From Cadophora sp. MPI-SDFR-AT-0126 (lineage: Eukaryota > Ascomycota > Leotiomycetes > Helotiales > Ploettnerulaceae): a DNA stretch of 64,000 bases. A program made the position numbers and the translations under genes. Each line of letters starts with the position of its first letter. Positions within the stretch are counted from its first letter, which is position 1. The stretch is from positions 1,612,001-1,676,000 of the forward strand of contig JAGMVK010000005.1 in NCBI GenBank assembly GCA_020747065.1. Reading direction: 5' to 3'. Of the stretch, positions 40,726 through 55,700 are shown one piece after another. Under the pieces are notes generated by a model, which saw nothing but the letters and a program-made list of their open reading frames with translations, ran no database searches and was not told the origin of the DNA.

Positions 40726-43700
40726 AATAAGAGATATAGGGTATCGAAAGGTGGGAAATTTGACAAGTTTCTCTGGCAATCAAAGAAACAAGTTAGCAAG
40801 GTTGCAGGTGAGCAGGAGGAAACGTAAATGCACTAGATGTTGTTTCGCGGCTCGTGACATTCGGCTTAAGAAATGGAAGGCTTCAGGACATCCGAGGTGT
40901 CCAGCCTCGGCAAGGAATGCCTTACTAGCCCAGCCTTGGACCCCATGCATTTGTCCGGGGTACTTTCAGTTCCATGACGGCCCTGATTTGGCGAAGATTT
41001 GGGGGACGGATCCGTGATCGGAGTTTTTATGCCGACTCGTCGTCAGTTCTGCGTGTTAGATGTGTTGATTCTGATTTGGTATATGCAAGCGTAATTATTC
41101 TGTTCTGGACTCATGTGTTTGTTTCATTTCGTTGAAGAAGTGTGATATAATTGTCCGTACGGACAGACATGCTGAAGAATTTAAAAAGCCAACATGGCTT
41201 ACTTCTTGACTTTCCGAGCTGCTACCCTTTCCTTCTCCCTGAAGATTACTCAAGCCGCTACAAAACAAAAACAAAGCAAGCATCATGTCCTAACGTCAGA
41301 CGGGTATTCTAACGCCATGAAAGCATCCGCAAACGCCGCAAGCCATGTCCCAACGTTCAAGATCCTTCATTCCTAGAGCTTGAACGCCACAGCACCTCCG
41401 CTTATAAATTCTCGAAAGTCAATGTTGAAATTCATGAGTACTCGTGTCTGTCAAAATCCACCTCACCAGCTGCCTAAAATATCTATCGTCGTCTACAGAA
41501 GTATCCACAAGTTGAGTAGCTTCTGCTTCTGCGAATCCGCTTGCTGAGATTCTCATGCTGAAAATCTCTTACTCGGTACTGCGCTTCTTGGGTGTCGGTA
41601 AGATAAACCAACACCCAAGCATAACAGTAAAGAGGCCAATAGCGATCGGGTGCAGCACGAATGTGCCGGCAGCTTGAGCCAGAATACCAGTCGTAAAAGG
41701 AGCCACAGCACCACCAGAAGAACCGAAGGCGCTGATGACACTCAGGCTGCTAATCTGCTCCTTGCGACCAATAGCTCTCGAGAAGATGACTGTTGCGCAA
41801 GGATAAACTGGTCCCAACAACAAACCAACGATAGCTACCGCCACAGCATTGCCAATGACGTTCGGTACCAACCAGACGAGCAGTTCGAATACAATCGCTC
41901 CAATAACCATTCCGTACACGAAGAGCTTCTCTCCAATCTTGTGGGCTGGGTGTGAGAGGAAAAATCGACCGAGAGTAATGCCAGCCCAGAAACCGGATGT
42001 GACATATCCCACCGACGCAGGATCCCCATGGCGAGCCGTAATCAAGAAAGAAATGACCCAGCCAGAAATAGATACCTCTGCTCCTTGGTAGGCAAAGATG
42101 AACAGTGCGCCGAGAATGACAGTCTTGGATTTGAAAGACTGCAACATACTGACTAGCTGTTCTTTGATTTGTGCTTTTGGCGCTGGACCAACGTTCCCGT
42201 TGTTCTGTCTCCGCGATGCGATAATTTCCAATGGAGTTAAAAGAGACATCCCAGCCTGAGCCTCATAATGCCAAAATGACCATGCCCCGAGGAATCCATT
42301 GGACATGGCGATGGACAGTGGAAGGAGATAGTATCGGCTCCAAAGCAAATTTCCCTTGGTTACCATGGCCGTAGCCATCAATGGACCAATTATTCCGCCG
42401 ATTCCATATGACCCATGCATTGCTCCCAACATCTTGGTTCCGTTGTGTAGATTGGCGGCGAATACGTTTCCCATCGCTAGGTTGATGGCCATCCCAAATC
42501 CCAGAAAGAAGAAACAAACTATGACGACTGGCCATGGTGGTGTGCATACAATTGGGATATAGCCGCAAGTCATGAAAGTCTGTGCAACAATGAGGGTTCT
42601 GGCTCGTCCCAGGCGGGCTCGGATGGCATCGACGAAAAACGCAGCTGAGATGAATCCGATGGCATTCGTGACGAAAATAAGTGACACGACGGCATATCCG
42701 ATATTATAATGTCTAGAAGTCAGGTCAGAGAGGGGTTTGGTCGGACGAAACGATGGACATACGTCTCCATATATGGAATCAAAGCGCCAGGTGCTGAATC
42801 GCTGAGCCCGTTTCCGAAGTTTAGCAAACAAACTGACAGCATTCGAAACCTATTCATTGGTGGGTAAGAGAAGCTCTGCAGTGCGTCCACCTCATGCTCG
42901 TTGACTGGAGTTGGCGGTCCACTCATCTCCAGATCATTGGGTTCCCTTGGTGTTTGTGTTCCTGAGCCAGTCTGGGAAGGGCCAGGACCGTTGATTCTTG
43001 TTCCCCATTGAAGATTTTCGAGCTCGATTGGATCTGGAACAGAGTGATAGACTCGAGGGAATGCTTTAGCGGGAGCAGCAGGTGTTGCGTGAGCTCCTTC
43101 TTTGTTGGAGGGTTGCTCGATGTCAATAAAAGCTCCGAATGAGTGAGTGCTCATAATGGGCAACGGCTATTAAGCGATGGATATATGAATAATCCAGCAG
43201 ATTTCAGAGAAGTTGGAGGCTTGCATCCAGTAGAGCTAGATGGGCCAGCAGGTAGAGCTACAAAATGATGATAGAAAGGAAGAAGAGAGTGAGAAAATCA
43301 AAAATCGAAAATGCAACATGATAAGGGACTGTTGGGGAGAAATTTGAACCCTTGAAAACGAACGGGCGGAGAATTTGCCCAGAAGCGATCAGTGGATCAA
43401 CGACACATCGTCAACCTCCCAGACGCCATAGTTGAAAAGTCAAGTGGCGGACCGATTAGCCTGCAGAGGACTGCTGACGGCGGGCTGTGGTTCATGCCTT
43501 GCATTGAATTGGTTCGGAAGAGCTCTTGCGTGGAGAATGGCATTGCACTAGGAAGACTGCTGAAAAATCATTGTAGGATTTTTTGGAGCTCCTTGACTCA
43601 TTCGTCCGGCAGACCTGCTTTTCAAATCCTGGCGTGGCCTGGAGCTTTTCCCCGCCGGATAAACCATTTCTCCTAGGCCCCGGCACAGATCCAAAATTTA

Positions 43701-46700
43701 ATCGCAGAGCTTCGAAAATGAATACGATTTCGATCAGCTGCCAAAACACGTCTTCGATTACCAAGAAAGTCGACCGTTGAGCTTGCGAAGCTTTACGGTG
43801 TGCTTGTCACATCCATAACTCGCCATGGCCAAGCCAAAGCGGAATATTGTGGCAGCTGCAGAGGAAACATCTACCCCTCCTTCTGAGCTGACCACCACTC
43901 AGTCAATCGCACGGGTGATCAAAGCCGAAGGAAACAGCTTGTACTCATGCTCGCTGCCCAATCAGAAGACCATCCTCGTGGAGCTTTCATCTCGATTCCG
44001 GAATACCATCTGGCTGAAGCGTGGGGGCTATGTTCTCATCGATACAAAGGAGGCCGACGTCAGGCAGAACAAGATCAACGGTGAGATCATAAACGTGGTT
44101 CGCGACGAACGTCTGTGGAGAAAGGAGGCTTATTGGTGAGCTTCCTGCATATGTACATGGTTTTGGCGCACATCCGCTGACCATGCTTCTAGGCCCAAGG
44201 AGTTCCCGAAGTCCTCTGCATATGCTGAAGACTCAGATGACGAGGACTCGACTGTCGGAAGGATGCCTCCTTCTGATTCAGAAGACGAGTATGAGTAGAT
44301 TGGACCACACTTACTTGCAAGCTCAAGTGAACTTCTTACTCGCAGCTCCTTCACCTTTCGGGTTCACAAAATCCGTCCGAGTGCCCCACCACATTCGCAT
44401 AACCGTGGCAGCCAATACACCAACCACAACCTTCGAGCTCACATCTGTACTTGGGTAGACATTCCAAGCCCATTCTTGAGCTGCCCATAATCCATATTGG
44501 AAGATTGGGTGCATGCCACTGCGCCATAGTAGGAAGGGAGTGACCAGTGCGATGTAGGCATAAAATTGGTAGTGGAGGGACCGAGCGAATAACATGCCGA
44601 TGGCATTGGCTGTTAGGATAGTCGTCATGATATAATTCGGAGAGACTCGAATGGAGACAGCATGCTGCATCTTTCCGCATGGCTCCTGGAATTTCAGAGC
44701 ATTTCCTACCAATTCCGTCCATGGTTTCTCGGCAGGCCTGAGCCATCTCGTTGTTATGAACAGCAGTAACGTGCTGGCATGTCCTACTAATAGCGAGTAC
44801 GAGAATTCCTTGCTCAAAAATGTCTCCTCTCCCAGGAATCTCCAATTAACCGTCCATTTGAATAAGAATACCCTTGAGAACTCGAAAGCTCGGCCTAAGT
44901 ATCCCATGGCATTTTCCGGTAAAAATGGGAAGGCCAGAACAAGCTGTAGCTGCGCCATAAGGTAGAGTTGCTTGAGACTGCCCCGGAGGCCCCTCCCGAG
45001 GAAGAGTACAACTCCCGCAGCCGGAAGAGACAACAGTAAGGACATCTTCACTCCAACTCCCAGACTGAATGACAGTCCGCCAATTGTCCATAACCGACGT
45101 TGGAACATGTAGATAGCGATCCAGAGAAAGAAGACAGCGAAGCAGTCATTGAAAAGTCGCAAGACAAAGATACTATGTAGCCGTTTCGACAAAATCAGCA
45201 TTGGGAAGATGTAAAGCGGTGCCTATTGAACAAACCGGTCAGTAAAACACTCATTTCCAAACCAGAAAAATCGCATCAAGTCCCGCTGGGTCTCATACCT
45301 TCGCCCTCCTGTAGCAAGCCATCACAACCGCTAAAGTCGCCAAATACAGCACTCCAAAGATCCTCTGCGCAACCAGGATATTTCTTCCTTTATCGGTGAC
45401 ATGATATAGAATCCAGTAAATATAAACATGCGCAGCTGGATACACCAGCGGACCCGTACCACCCTTGATCTTCGTGTAGTCGCGCTCGCCATTCTCGTAC
45501 TGTTCGATTTGCTCCATGTAGGCTTTCCAATCGATTTCGGTGTCTGGCAGTGCCCATCTTAGTTGCGTCTTTTTGATCAATTAAGAGAAGGAACGTACAG
45601 GAAATTTTGTAAATAATCAAGCTAGTGAGGAACGCATCTGCGAGTAGCAGCAGAGGGGGCACGTATTTCGAGAGAGGATGTACGCCCATTGCCAGATCTT
45701 TGGCTTGTCGAAGGTAGGAGACGTGCCGCACTGGTGGACTGCTTTCACTCGCCATGTTGGAGTTGCAAATCTAGAGCAAAGGTTATAAATTGAAGACAAG
45801 GTAAGGTTGGAAAATCTACAGCGGTTGAAAGGGGGGATTTATGAAGGAGACTGAATATCCGAGATCCCGCCTCGAAGCTACGCAATCATGCAGCCATGAG
45901 GCTAGTGAAGACCCTGGATGGGGTTTCTAGTTCACGTTCCACGTCCAAATATTTCTTTCTAATCAGAAGCTCAAAGTTCCGAATTGATTTCGTACAGTAC
46001 AGTGAGCACGAAACAGTGTCTCCTACTTTCTCCTTACAAAAACTAGCTCAAGGATATCTTTCAGAGCTCCAAGTCATCAAAAGTCCGAAAAACGCACTAC
46101 TGCAGTGCTTAAGCCAGGGTACTTCTCCAAGACCCGTCATCAAACATCTCTTCTCCCAGAGCTTCAGTCACACAACTGCTTCAACCGAAGGTCTTGTAAC
46201 AACCCAAAATGTTCTCATTACGAACTCTACCAGCTCGGGGCGCTCGAGTTTCGCTCTCAACCCGCACCCTCACTTCCAAATCAACCAGACCATTCTCCAT
46301 CCTCCTCAGGCACAACACCCCCGCCACTCCCCACCAAACAATCCCATCCAGGACTTCCAACACCTTCTTCCAGTCCCAATTCTCCTCACCTATACCATCA
46401 ATCCAGCGTCAGTACTCCGCAAAGTCCTCCGCAGACTCCATAATCGAGGAAATCCAAGACCAGTACGCCGTGGCAAGGGACGAATTCGAGATCAGCACTG
46501 AGGAGACGGAGAAGAAGAGCGTGTATGCACAGGCGGATCGCGAAGCTGCGAGGGAGGAATTGGATAAGCTAAAGGAGATGTACGAGAAGGCTTTGCAGGG
46601 GAGTGATGCTGAGGAGATCAAGTCGAGGATTGGAAATCGGATTAGAGAGTTGGATCATGCGGTTCAGGCGCTAGAGGAGAGTGCTCAGGAGCATTGAGAT

Positions 46701-49700
46701 AGAAATGTGAATTGGAGAGAGGAGGGAACGTGCTCGTAGTTTATGGTCATTGGGAAGTGTCTGAACGTTTGCATACTTTCGGTAACTCCTGCGGTTGAGT
46801 AGCTCGGTGCGCTTTGTTAGAGAGATCTGGTTGGCATCTGTGTTATGCGGCAACTATTCGAAGAAGCGCTGTACGAATAGACGGAAGGGATGCCACGAAA
46901 GATTTGTCTTTTCAAGAGATCATGATGCACGCCAAATTGACATTATGAAGAGTTGCATTGAAAGTACTTGGGTCACTAGCGGAACCCAACTGTATAAACA
47001 GATTTATAAACATGATCAAATTCGGAAGCAAAGCTGTGGTATCGGGTATCGAACAATACAAACATGAAAGTTGGTGCTGAGCTTGAGCCAGAAGCTGCAG
47101 CTTAGAGGGGTATTCTGCCTGTACTAAATGAAAAGGCCCTTTTATTGGTGAAGTCAACCGTACGCCTGCTCCTTCATAAAGCATTTCAAGCCGATCAGAA
47201 AATCAAATATGCAATATCAACCACGTGAAATCCGGTTTGCCATCCTTTCTAACACCCAAAAATTTGACCTGATGGCTAACTTGATCAAGCATCTTCGTCT
47301 TCGGTCATCGTGTTGTCTGGTTCCAGCTCATCTTTCATTGACATGATGTAATTCCTCGCTGCAATGATCATGAATGCAATAGCGAATCCGTTCCAGACAT
47401 CCATGTCTTTGTTCGTCAGATCAAGGGTTGTGAGGACCTTGGATTCGGAATTGGGCTCGGCGGAGTTGTGGGTGACGAGAATGACTTTGGTTTGAGCGAC
47501 GACCAAGCCGTAGAGAAGGGGCAAAGGTTTGATGTATTTGTCCATCTCACGGGACTCGCCATCCGATATTCTCAGGCTGGCCATATGTTTCTCGCCAAGA
47601 AACTTCATTTGGCTGGCGAGAGCTGCTCCAATAGAGCCAGCCGTTTGAGAGGATCGAGCTGCGACAACGGTGTGGACTGGGATGAAGCGCTTCTTGTGAT
47701 AGCCGCCGTCTCTCTCGGCCCATTTGATGTAATTCTGAATCTCCTTTGCGACCATCTTCTCTGGATATCCGCCAACACTGAGCTTGTCACGGACACGGAT
47801 TCCAAGAGTGATGAGAGCTTGAAGAGCTTTGATTCCTGTTCTACTATTAATATTGGAAATAAAAACATTCTCGATATTGCTTACCTCGGTAGCTTGGGAG
47901 ATAATTAGAATTGACAAAAGTATGCTCCTCTTCATCAGTGAACAGCACCTCGGGGAGAGTTGGGAAGTCGACCCGCCAATCAACCGGAACAAGTGGCTCG
48001 AAACTGCGGAGGGCCAATCTTTCATAAAGGAAGAGCGCGTCTGGGTGCCAGCTAGCATCTGCTTTGGCCTTCTGGATGTTCTCCTGGATCGTCTCAAACT
48101 CCTTTTGCCTTGCCAAATATTCCTGCACCTTCGCCTCGGACGCTGCAGCTTCTTGGGCCTCCAAATCAACTTCGTCTTCCTCATCAGAGTGTTCCTCTTC
48201 TTCCATTACCACATCGCTATCCTCCTCAGCATCTCCTTCCTCTCCTTCGTCTTCTGCATCGAACTCAACATCATCCTGAGTCTCCTCCTCGATCTCTTCC
48301 TCAACTTCCTCGCTATCAACTGCCGAACTGGGAGAACTTCTTTCGGTGTCACCTGTCGAAACCTGGGAGACTGAGTCGCCTGGCGAAATCACAATTTCGT
48401 CCTCGTCCTCCTCACGAGCTCGCTTTCTGGGATTCTTGGGTTGAGGCGTGCTCGGGTACTTTGAGGCTAGATGATCGAAAGCAGCCGCTTGTGCCTTTCC
48501 GTCTCGAGGCTCGGAAAGGGGGGCGAGGTACTCGTGGTCTTTCGAACTGGAGGGAGTGCCAGGTCCGATTGTGCGACGGCGCTTCGCAGCTGGAGAGAGG
48601 AACTGGACGACGGTATCTTTGAGTCTGAATAGCGTATCCATTTTGAATATCTCAATTTGAGTCGCGAGACTCGAACAAACAAGGAGATGATTGATTGGAA
48701 GTGGGTTGAAGTATGTGAAAAGGTGCTATTTTGTTGAACAGGCAACAGTCGTTGGTATCACAGCTTCAGAGATCGAAGATGTTCAAGAAATGAAAAACAG
48801 TCAAAAAGCGGATCAGGAGGAAGAAGGTAAGATTCAGTAGAAGATATCTCGATATATAGTAAAAATTGTTCCATGGTCCGCGACCAGCATGGTGATCAAC
48901 AATAGGAGGCCGAGATTGTCGGTAACATCAAGCAATAATAGCATCACCACAGCCTCGCCAACAGGCTGTAGGAGCCGAAACGGCGCTAAACCTACATCCC
49001 TGCCAGAGTTCAGGTCAAGTCTTCAGCATCAGAGATGACTTCACGTCAACTCGATAATAACATTGTCTGCTTCGGAATTATCTAATTGACTACCGTGCGA
49101 TCCTATAGCAATCATACCTCGCTTCACCAACGATTACAAGTGGACTCCGACTCAATGAGATCAAAATCACAAATCACAAATCACACCTGCTCATTCACCC
49201 ATTTCACCGAGTCCATAAGCCCCAAAGTTTAATTACAAGAAACGGAGGCAATTCAACTCTCGAATACCTCAAATAAAATTTGAGACCGTTCCCAATTGAT
49301 CCGAAATACTAATTTTGAATAATTATACTTCCGGTGAATTTACCTCAATTCACCAATACCAATTCCCAGTCTGATTAAACTTCAAGGTTCAAGATGCTTC
49401 AGGGTACGAAGAAGGCATATCTCGAATAGCCATACCGTTGCCAATGAGTGTATCGAAGAATTGGGTTAGTTCTCTTTCATGTGGCCATGTAGGATAACAT
49501 TGAAGGTCTTGCCAGAGCAGCTCATGTATGGGGCACGGCAGTTGGATAAGAATCAAAGTCAGCAGCCCAAATCTCGAAATACCGGGTTCTAAGTCTGGCT
49601 GGTAGTGACAGCCAACGGATTCTGAACTCGGAGAGTCCTTTGATTTTCTCTAATCTGTTCAAGCGTCATTCGTGGTGCAGGGACAGGCATCAATCTCTTC

Positions 49701-52700
49701 GCTTAATGTAAGCAAAGAGAAGGGATGCGAGGAATTGTTACTTCAATCATTTCATTTTATTGCGAGCAATAAGACTGGAAGAAAAAATGTTCCCATACAC
49801 TTCATAGTCAATATAACATCTCACATGCCATATCCTACATCCTGTTCTTCATTCCCATTTCATTTCTGATACCTGCCTTTTTTCACTACTTCTTGACAGG
49901 GGCAATGGGCTATGTTTTGTTAGCAAACCTGTCGACTTTGAAAAGAGAAACATACCTTCGTCCACTCGACATGTTGCTGCTGCCCAGCGTGTGACATCAG
50001 CCAAACATCATTAGGGCTATGAACACCCTTTGGTCCACCCAAAAAGTTGTTTGGGAAGCCAATATCGAATGCATTCGCCTCCTCGATAGCTGCGATGTCC
50101 TCGTCCGTTAATTGCAAACTCAGTCCCTCGATGTTGCCCTTCAGGTGATCGATTTTACGTCCTCCGACGATGGGAAAGACATACGGGGTCTTCTGCATCA
50201 CGTAGGCCAAGGCAACACTAGTGATTTGCGTCTTTTTGGCAGCGGCGATCCTCTCGAGTACTTTGCTGATTTTGATGGCAGCCTCGCTCGCCTCTCCCAT
50301 CTTACGACCCTCTTGACTCTTGCGCTGCTCCTCGGATTTGAAGTTACCGCCTCCGAGGGCTCCCCATGGAGCCAAACCCATGCCCTCCTCACGGCACATG
50401 GGAATGATGTCGCGCTCGAAGTCGCGGTGCTCGGCCGACCAGCGTCCCTGATAAACGGAAAATTGGCGGAGATGATTTTGACGGGCATACTCATTGGCCT
50501 TCGAGACAATCCACGCTGGGGTATCTGAGATGCCGAGGTACAGAACTTTTCCTGCGGCGACGAGATGGTTCAACGATTGCATGAGCTCGGGAATGGAACA
50601 GGTAAAATCCCACCAGTGGACGTAAAGCTATGTGCCGGTCAGCGTCGCTCGGGAGATTTAACATATCACGAATACTTACGAGATCGATATAGCTTGTCTG
50701 AAGCTTCTTCAAACTGGCCTCGACGGACAAGTGAAGCGATTTAGTACCATTTCCAGCAGTGTTGACAATGATCTCTTTGCCGCCACCATAGCCGGTTCTG
50801 AAGCAAGTGGTGTACTTCGTAGCAATGACCATTCTATACGCAATGAAGAGTCAGTAACTGCCTAACAAGAATGTTTTATGCCATGTGTCAGGAAAATGCC
50901 GCCTCCTGAGACAATGGAAAGTAAAAGAAAACGGGAATGCCCAGTACGTACTGGTCTCTGTTGCCTCGTTTCTTCATCCACTCTCCGATCCACTTCTCAG
51001 ACTCCTCTTTCTGTTTGACCATTAGAATAGTTAGGAGATCAGGTGGTGGAAGTATTGCTAACCTGGTAATTGTTCGCAGTGTCGATGAAATTTCCTCCGG
51101 ACTCATAGAAGAAATCGAGAATCTCTTCGGTGGTCTTTTCGTCACACTCGCCCATGAAGTCCTTCCTACGAATATTGTCAGTGGCTTGGAGGTCCTGTCG
51201 CAGTGTGGAGCGTACCAGGCGTCACCAAAATTCATGGCTCCGAGACACAAAGGACTCACGCGAACCGAAGCGGTTGGTGCGAGCATCCGGTAGTAACCAA
51301 GAGCGGTTTTGGGTGGTGGGGGTGGTGCGAATGCCATTATAACGATTGGATCTTGAGACGAGTCTGAACAATGGAATTTGAATGGGTATTCGAAATGAGT
51401 TGAGTATGTAAGTCAAAGTAGAGAGTGAAATTTATAATGAACCTTGGGGCTGGAACAATACTTATACAATTCCATGATCTCATAGGCGATTGAAGCCACC
51501 CCTCACTTGCCATCGGACGGTTCAACGACTATCATACCACCTATCTAAACTCCGTCTAGTTCCCGACATATGCATAACTATTTGGGATGTTTCAATACGG
51601 TATAAACCGGACCCCAGGAAAGCTGACGCGCCAATTGCTCTGATTCGACAAGAGAAAGTAAATGGCGTTCTTCCGATGTCTATCCGGCGTCTAAGTGATG
51701 CCATTTCCTGTGCTGCCCACCTCAGCACCTTAAATCCGACAGCCCCTGTACTATTTCTAAGTGCAATGGTCATCAACGGTGAGGCTAAGTCGAACGAGGA
51801 AGATTCCGTAATTCCTCCTTTGTTGAAGAGTATGGGATTCTGGTATGCAGGATAACCACTTGGCAGTAGCAGATTCACTCACTTTGGCATGCCAGCCCTT
51901 TTAAGGTGCTGACGAGCGAGTGTTTGGCATCCTCCCTCCTGCACCCACAGAAAGCGAGAAAGCTTGTATTTTACCTCGCAACCGCTCCTTGAGCTCTCGG
52001 CTCGATGGTCCCGATCCGAGAATTTCGGAGTAAACACAGCATAAAAACCTTAAGCCAAGTACAATCTCTTCCAGGCACCTTCTCGCCTAACAACCATTTT
52101 CCTTTTTTTCCAATCACTTGGATGCCATTCTTTGTATATCATATTCAGAAGCATCAATGGAATGGCATTTCGGGCAACTCGTAAATTCCGAAAGGCCGCA
52201 AGAGCGAGTCTAGGACTCGGCCGAATCACGTGTCTCTCCAAAAGTCCAAAATTCTGTCATAAGTCGGAGCTAGGAGTCCGCCGAAAAATGGATCCAAGAT
52301 AAATACTTTTTCCCCACTCTCGTCTCTAAAATTTCTCTCCGCAATTCATCGTCACTTGCAAGAGAATGACTACAAATACTTCGGTACAATATTGATTCGA
52401 AAAGACAAGCATCAGCTTACGTTCCGCCGAAGTTCTCCACGATTGTGTGTCTCTACAACGCTCAGAAATATTGCTGTGAATCTCTCTCTATATTTTGGTG
52501 TAGCGAATGCAAAAAGAGGGAACTTCTGGAGAGGCCAGCTCCAAGAACAAACACCAACCCTCCCAAAATGAATTTCCATCTGCCAACCCCCCAATCCACG
52601 ATATTGAAAAATCGGAAGTGAGCGATGTCGACCCCTCAACCACTAGGCCGCCGGTGATTGAGGCAGCTTCAACTCCAGCCGTCGACGGTACAGGCATCTT

Positions 52701-55700
52701 TGAAAAGGAGAATGCTCCAGTATCTGACAATTCGTCAGATACCGACGAAGAGAAAGATGACTTCCCTGAAGGAGGATTGAGAGCGTAAGCGAACCCTAGT
52801 CTCCTCTCTTTTTAACACTGCTCTTGAGTGAGCAGCTTTGAATGGTATCATAATGTAAACTGTGATAATCAACACACTGTCTCACTACAACTTACCTCAT
52901 CAACCAAAGCTGACTTTCCAGTTGGCTCGTCGTCCTAGGATCCTTCTGTGGCTCATTCTCGGTCTTCGGAATCATCAACAGCACTGCCATCTTGCTCGAA
53001 TACTTCAGTCATCATCAGCTACAAAACAATGACGAAAGTCAGATCGGATGGATCTTCGGTCTTGCTCTGTTCTTGACATTCTTCTGCGGCGCTCCCATTG
53101 GGCCAATCTTTGATTCGTATGGACCAAGAGCCTTGATATTCTGTGGAAGTGTCCTCTTAGTCGCTTCTATGTTCCTTCTTGGACTCTGCACTCGTGAGTG
53201 ATATGTTTACATCTCGTGTTACCTCAAGCACTAAACGAGCCCAGAGTATTGGCACTTCATCATGGTCTATAGTGTCCTGAATGGCATTGGTGGGTGTCTA
53301 ATCAACACCCCTTGTATCGCCTCAATCGGGCACTTCTTCCTCGTCAAGCGTGGTAATGCCACTGGTATTGCCATGACAGCTGGATCAATTGGCGGTATCA
53401 TCTTCCCGTTGATGCTACAACGTCTTTTTCCAAAGGTTGGCTTCGCATGGGCAACTCGAATCCTTGGCTTCATCCTCGTGTTCCTCCTCCTACTAGCCAA
53501 TTTGCTTGTCCGCAGCAGACTTCCTCGTAAACCAATGGCGAGCTTGAAGAGCGTGTCACCTGAGTTCAGCCTCTTTTACCAAGACATGCCGTTTGCACTT
53601 GTGTCCTTTGGGATCTTCTTGATGGAATGGGGCATCTTCGTTCCGTTAACGTACATTACTTCCTATGCCACCTCTCATGGACAAACTTCATCCTTTGGAT
53701 TCCAGATCATTGCCATTTTAAACGCCGGATCCTTCTTCGGACGATTTTTCGCTGGATTGGTTGCCGACATGATCGGAAGAATGAATACACTCATTCTCAG
53801 TATTGGCCTATGTATCATCGCATGTCTTGCCTTGTGGCTCCCGGCAGGAAATTCGACAGCAATGCTCATCGTCTTTGCCATTATCTTCGGATTCGTGAGC
53901 GGCAGCAATTTGAGTTTGAGCCCTGTTTGCGTCGGGCAGTTATGCAAGACCGAGCACTATGGTCGCTATTTTGCAACCTGCTGGATGTTCGTTGCCTTTG
54001 GGACCCTCACTGCCCTTCCAATAGGTGGGAAGATCCTCACTTTGACGGATGGAAACTACACGGGACTGATCCTCTTCGCTGCTGCATCCTATCTTGGCGC
54101 CGCTCTGTGTCTCATCGGCGCCAGAGTGTTGAAGGTTGGGTGGAAGCTCAACGTGATCTATTGAGGAATCGAAAGGGATGTTGAGGGCGGTGTTACCCAA
54201 CAAATTGGAGAAGAAGTTGAATTGGCAACACTTGGTATAGGTTATGGGCGAAATTTTGCTTGAAATTTTAGGGATTTGGAAGTTGGAAGTTGGTAATATG
54301 GTTTTTCGAGTCACTTTTCGTCCATTGTTGTCTCATAGTTTTCAGCCTTTGATTTTGTTTTACGCACACGCATATATCTTAGGTGATCTGATGATGCCTC
54401 TACATTCATTGAAGATAGCAATAGCAAAAGAAGTATCTTGGGTATTTACCCACTTCAAAATTGAATGTCTCATTGTGACCGTTTCCTTTGGAAAACCTGG
54501 CCCAGCCTTTCCACACATAGGAACTTGCCTTTGAATAATTTTTTTTATCAAGCCTAAACGGGTGTGAAAGTGCATGTGGCAGGGTCCTTTGGCAGCTCCA
54601 TTGCAAATATATCGTCGCTGTGACTTGATGATATGTGTTCAAGACACAGCTATGCCTTTCCTGCCTGTCTACTTCTCTTAGGTTTCCTCACGTTTAGACT
54701 GTCGCTGGCTGCTCACATTTCGTTGTGCAAGCCCAGAAAATGCAAAAATTGCATAGGCTTCTCAACCAATCGCCTGACTCTATTGATTCATAGGTTAAGA
54801 GAAAATCACTGAAATGAAAGCCGACACCTCTTAAAAACAGAGGCGACTACTAGTCGTGTATTTGGGGCGTGGTCTTAATTGGTTGTTGCAAAGTACTTCA
54901 TCGGCTTCCGCGACGTGGGGAAACAATCCCCGATTCCCCCCCAACGCGCAGGATATAACTTTTTGAACAAGATTGAAGATAATCATGCGGTATTCGGGTT
55001 AGGGTTACCTGTTCGCGGAGGCAGTGCGTTGGAATTGCGGAATTGCTTCATCATCACACGAAGTACTGCCAAGCCTCGCTTACAGGCTAACAAAAAATCA
55101 ACAAAGGTCGCATCCACACTGTGATACTTACTATCTAATTAGCCTTTCTCCCAAATTACAAGACTTCTGGATTAAAGTAGAAGAGTGTTCAACCAGATGT
55201 TTCAGCATTGAATTGCTGATTCTGGCAAGCCTCGTCTTGTCACGTAAACCGCAACATGCAAGAGGCTGACTCAGGAAAAATGATTTCACAGTCATCGGCT
55301 GACTAGCTGAGAAGTCGCATATTTGGAACCACAATAAATTGGGTTACTCTCTCATTTCCCTAGTCCAATCTCTAGCTAGAAGGCTATATATCATCTGCAG
55401 CAATCATGCACTTTCCGATATTCAAAAACTCGACCTCGAAGCCCTCACATGTCAGCCCAGTAGCACCATGGACAATGCCCATAATTACATCTATGGAAGA
55501 GTTCTTCAAAGTCCTCGAGGACCACCATCACCGCCGAGTTGTCATCTTTATCACTACACCGCATTGTCAGGATCTCAGCCCAGAAGAGCTGGCTTGGTGT
55601 CACAATTATCAAATCGTCACTGATAATTACTTGTTCAAAACGGGTTTTGACATATGGCCAGCGTTACAAGAATATGTTACAGCAAAAGTAAGGCCTTGTT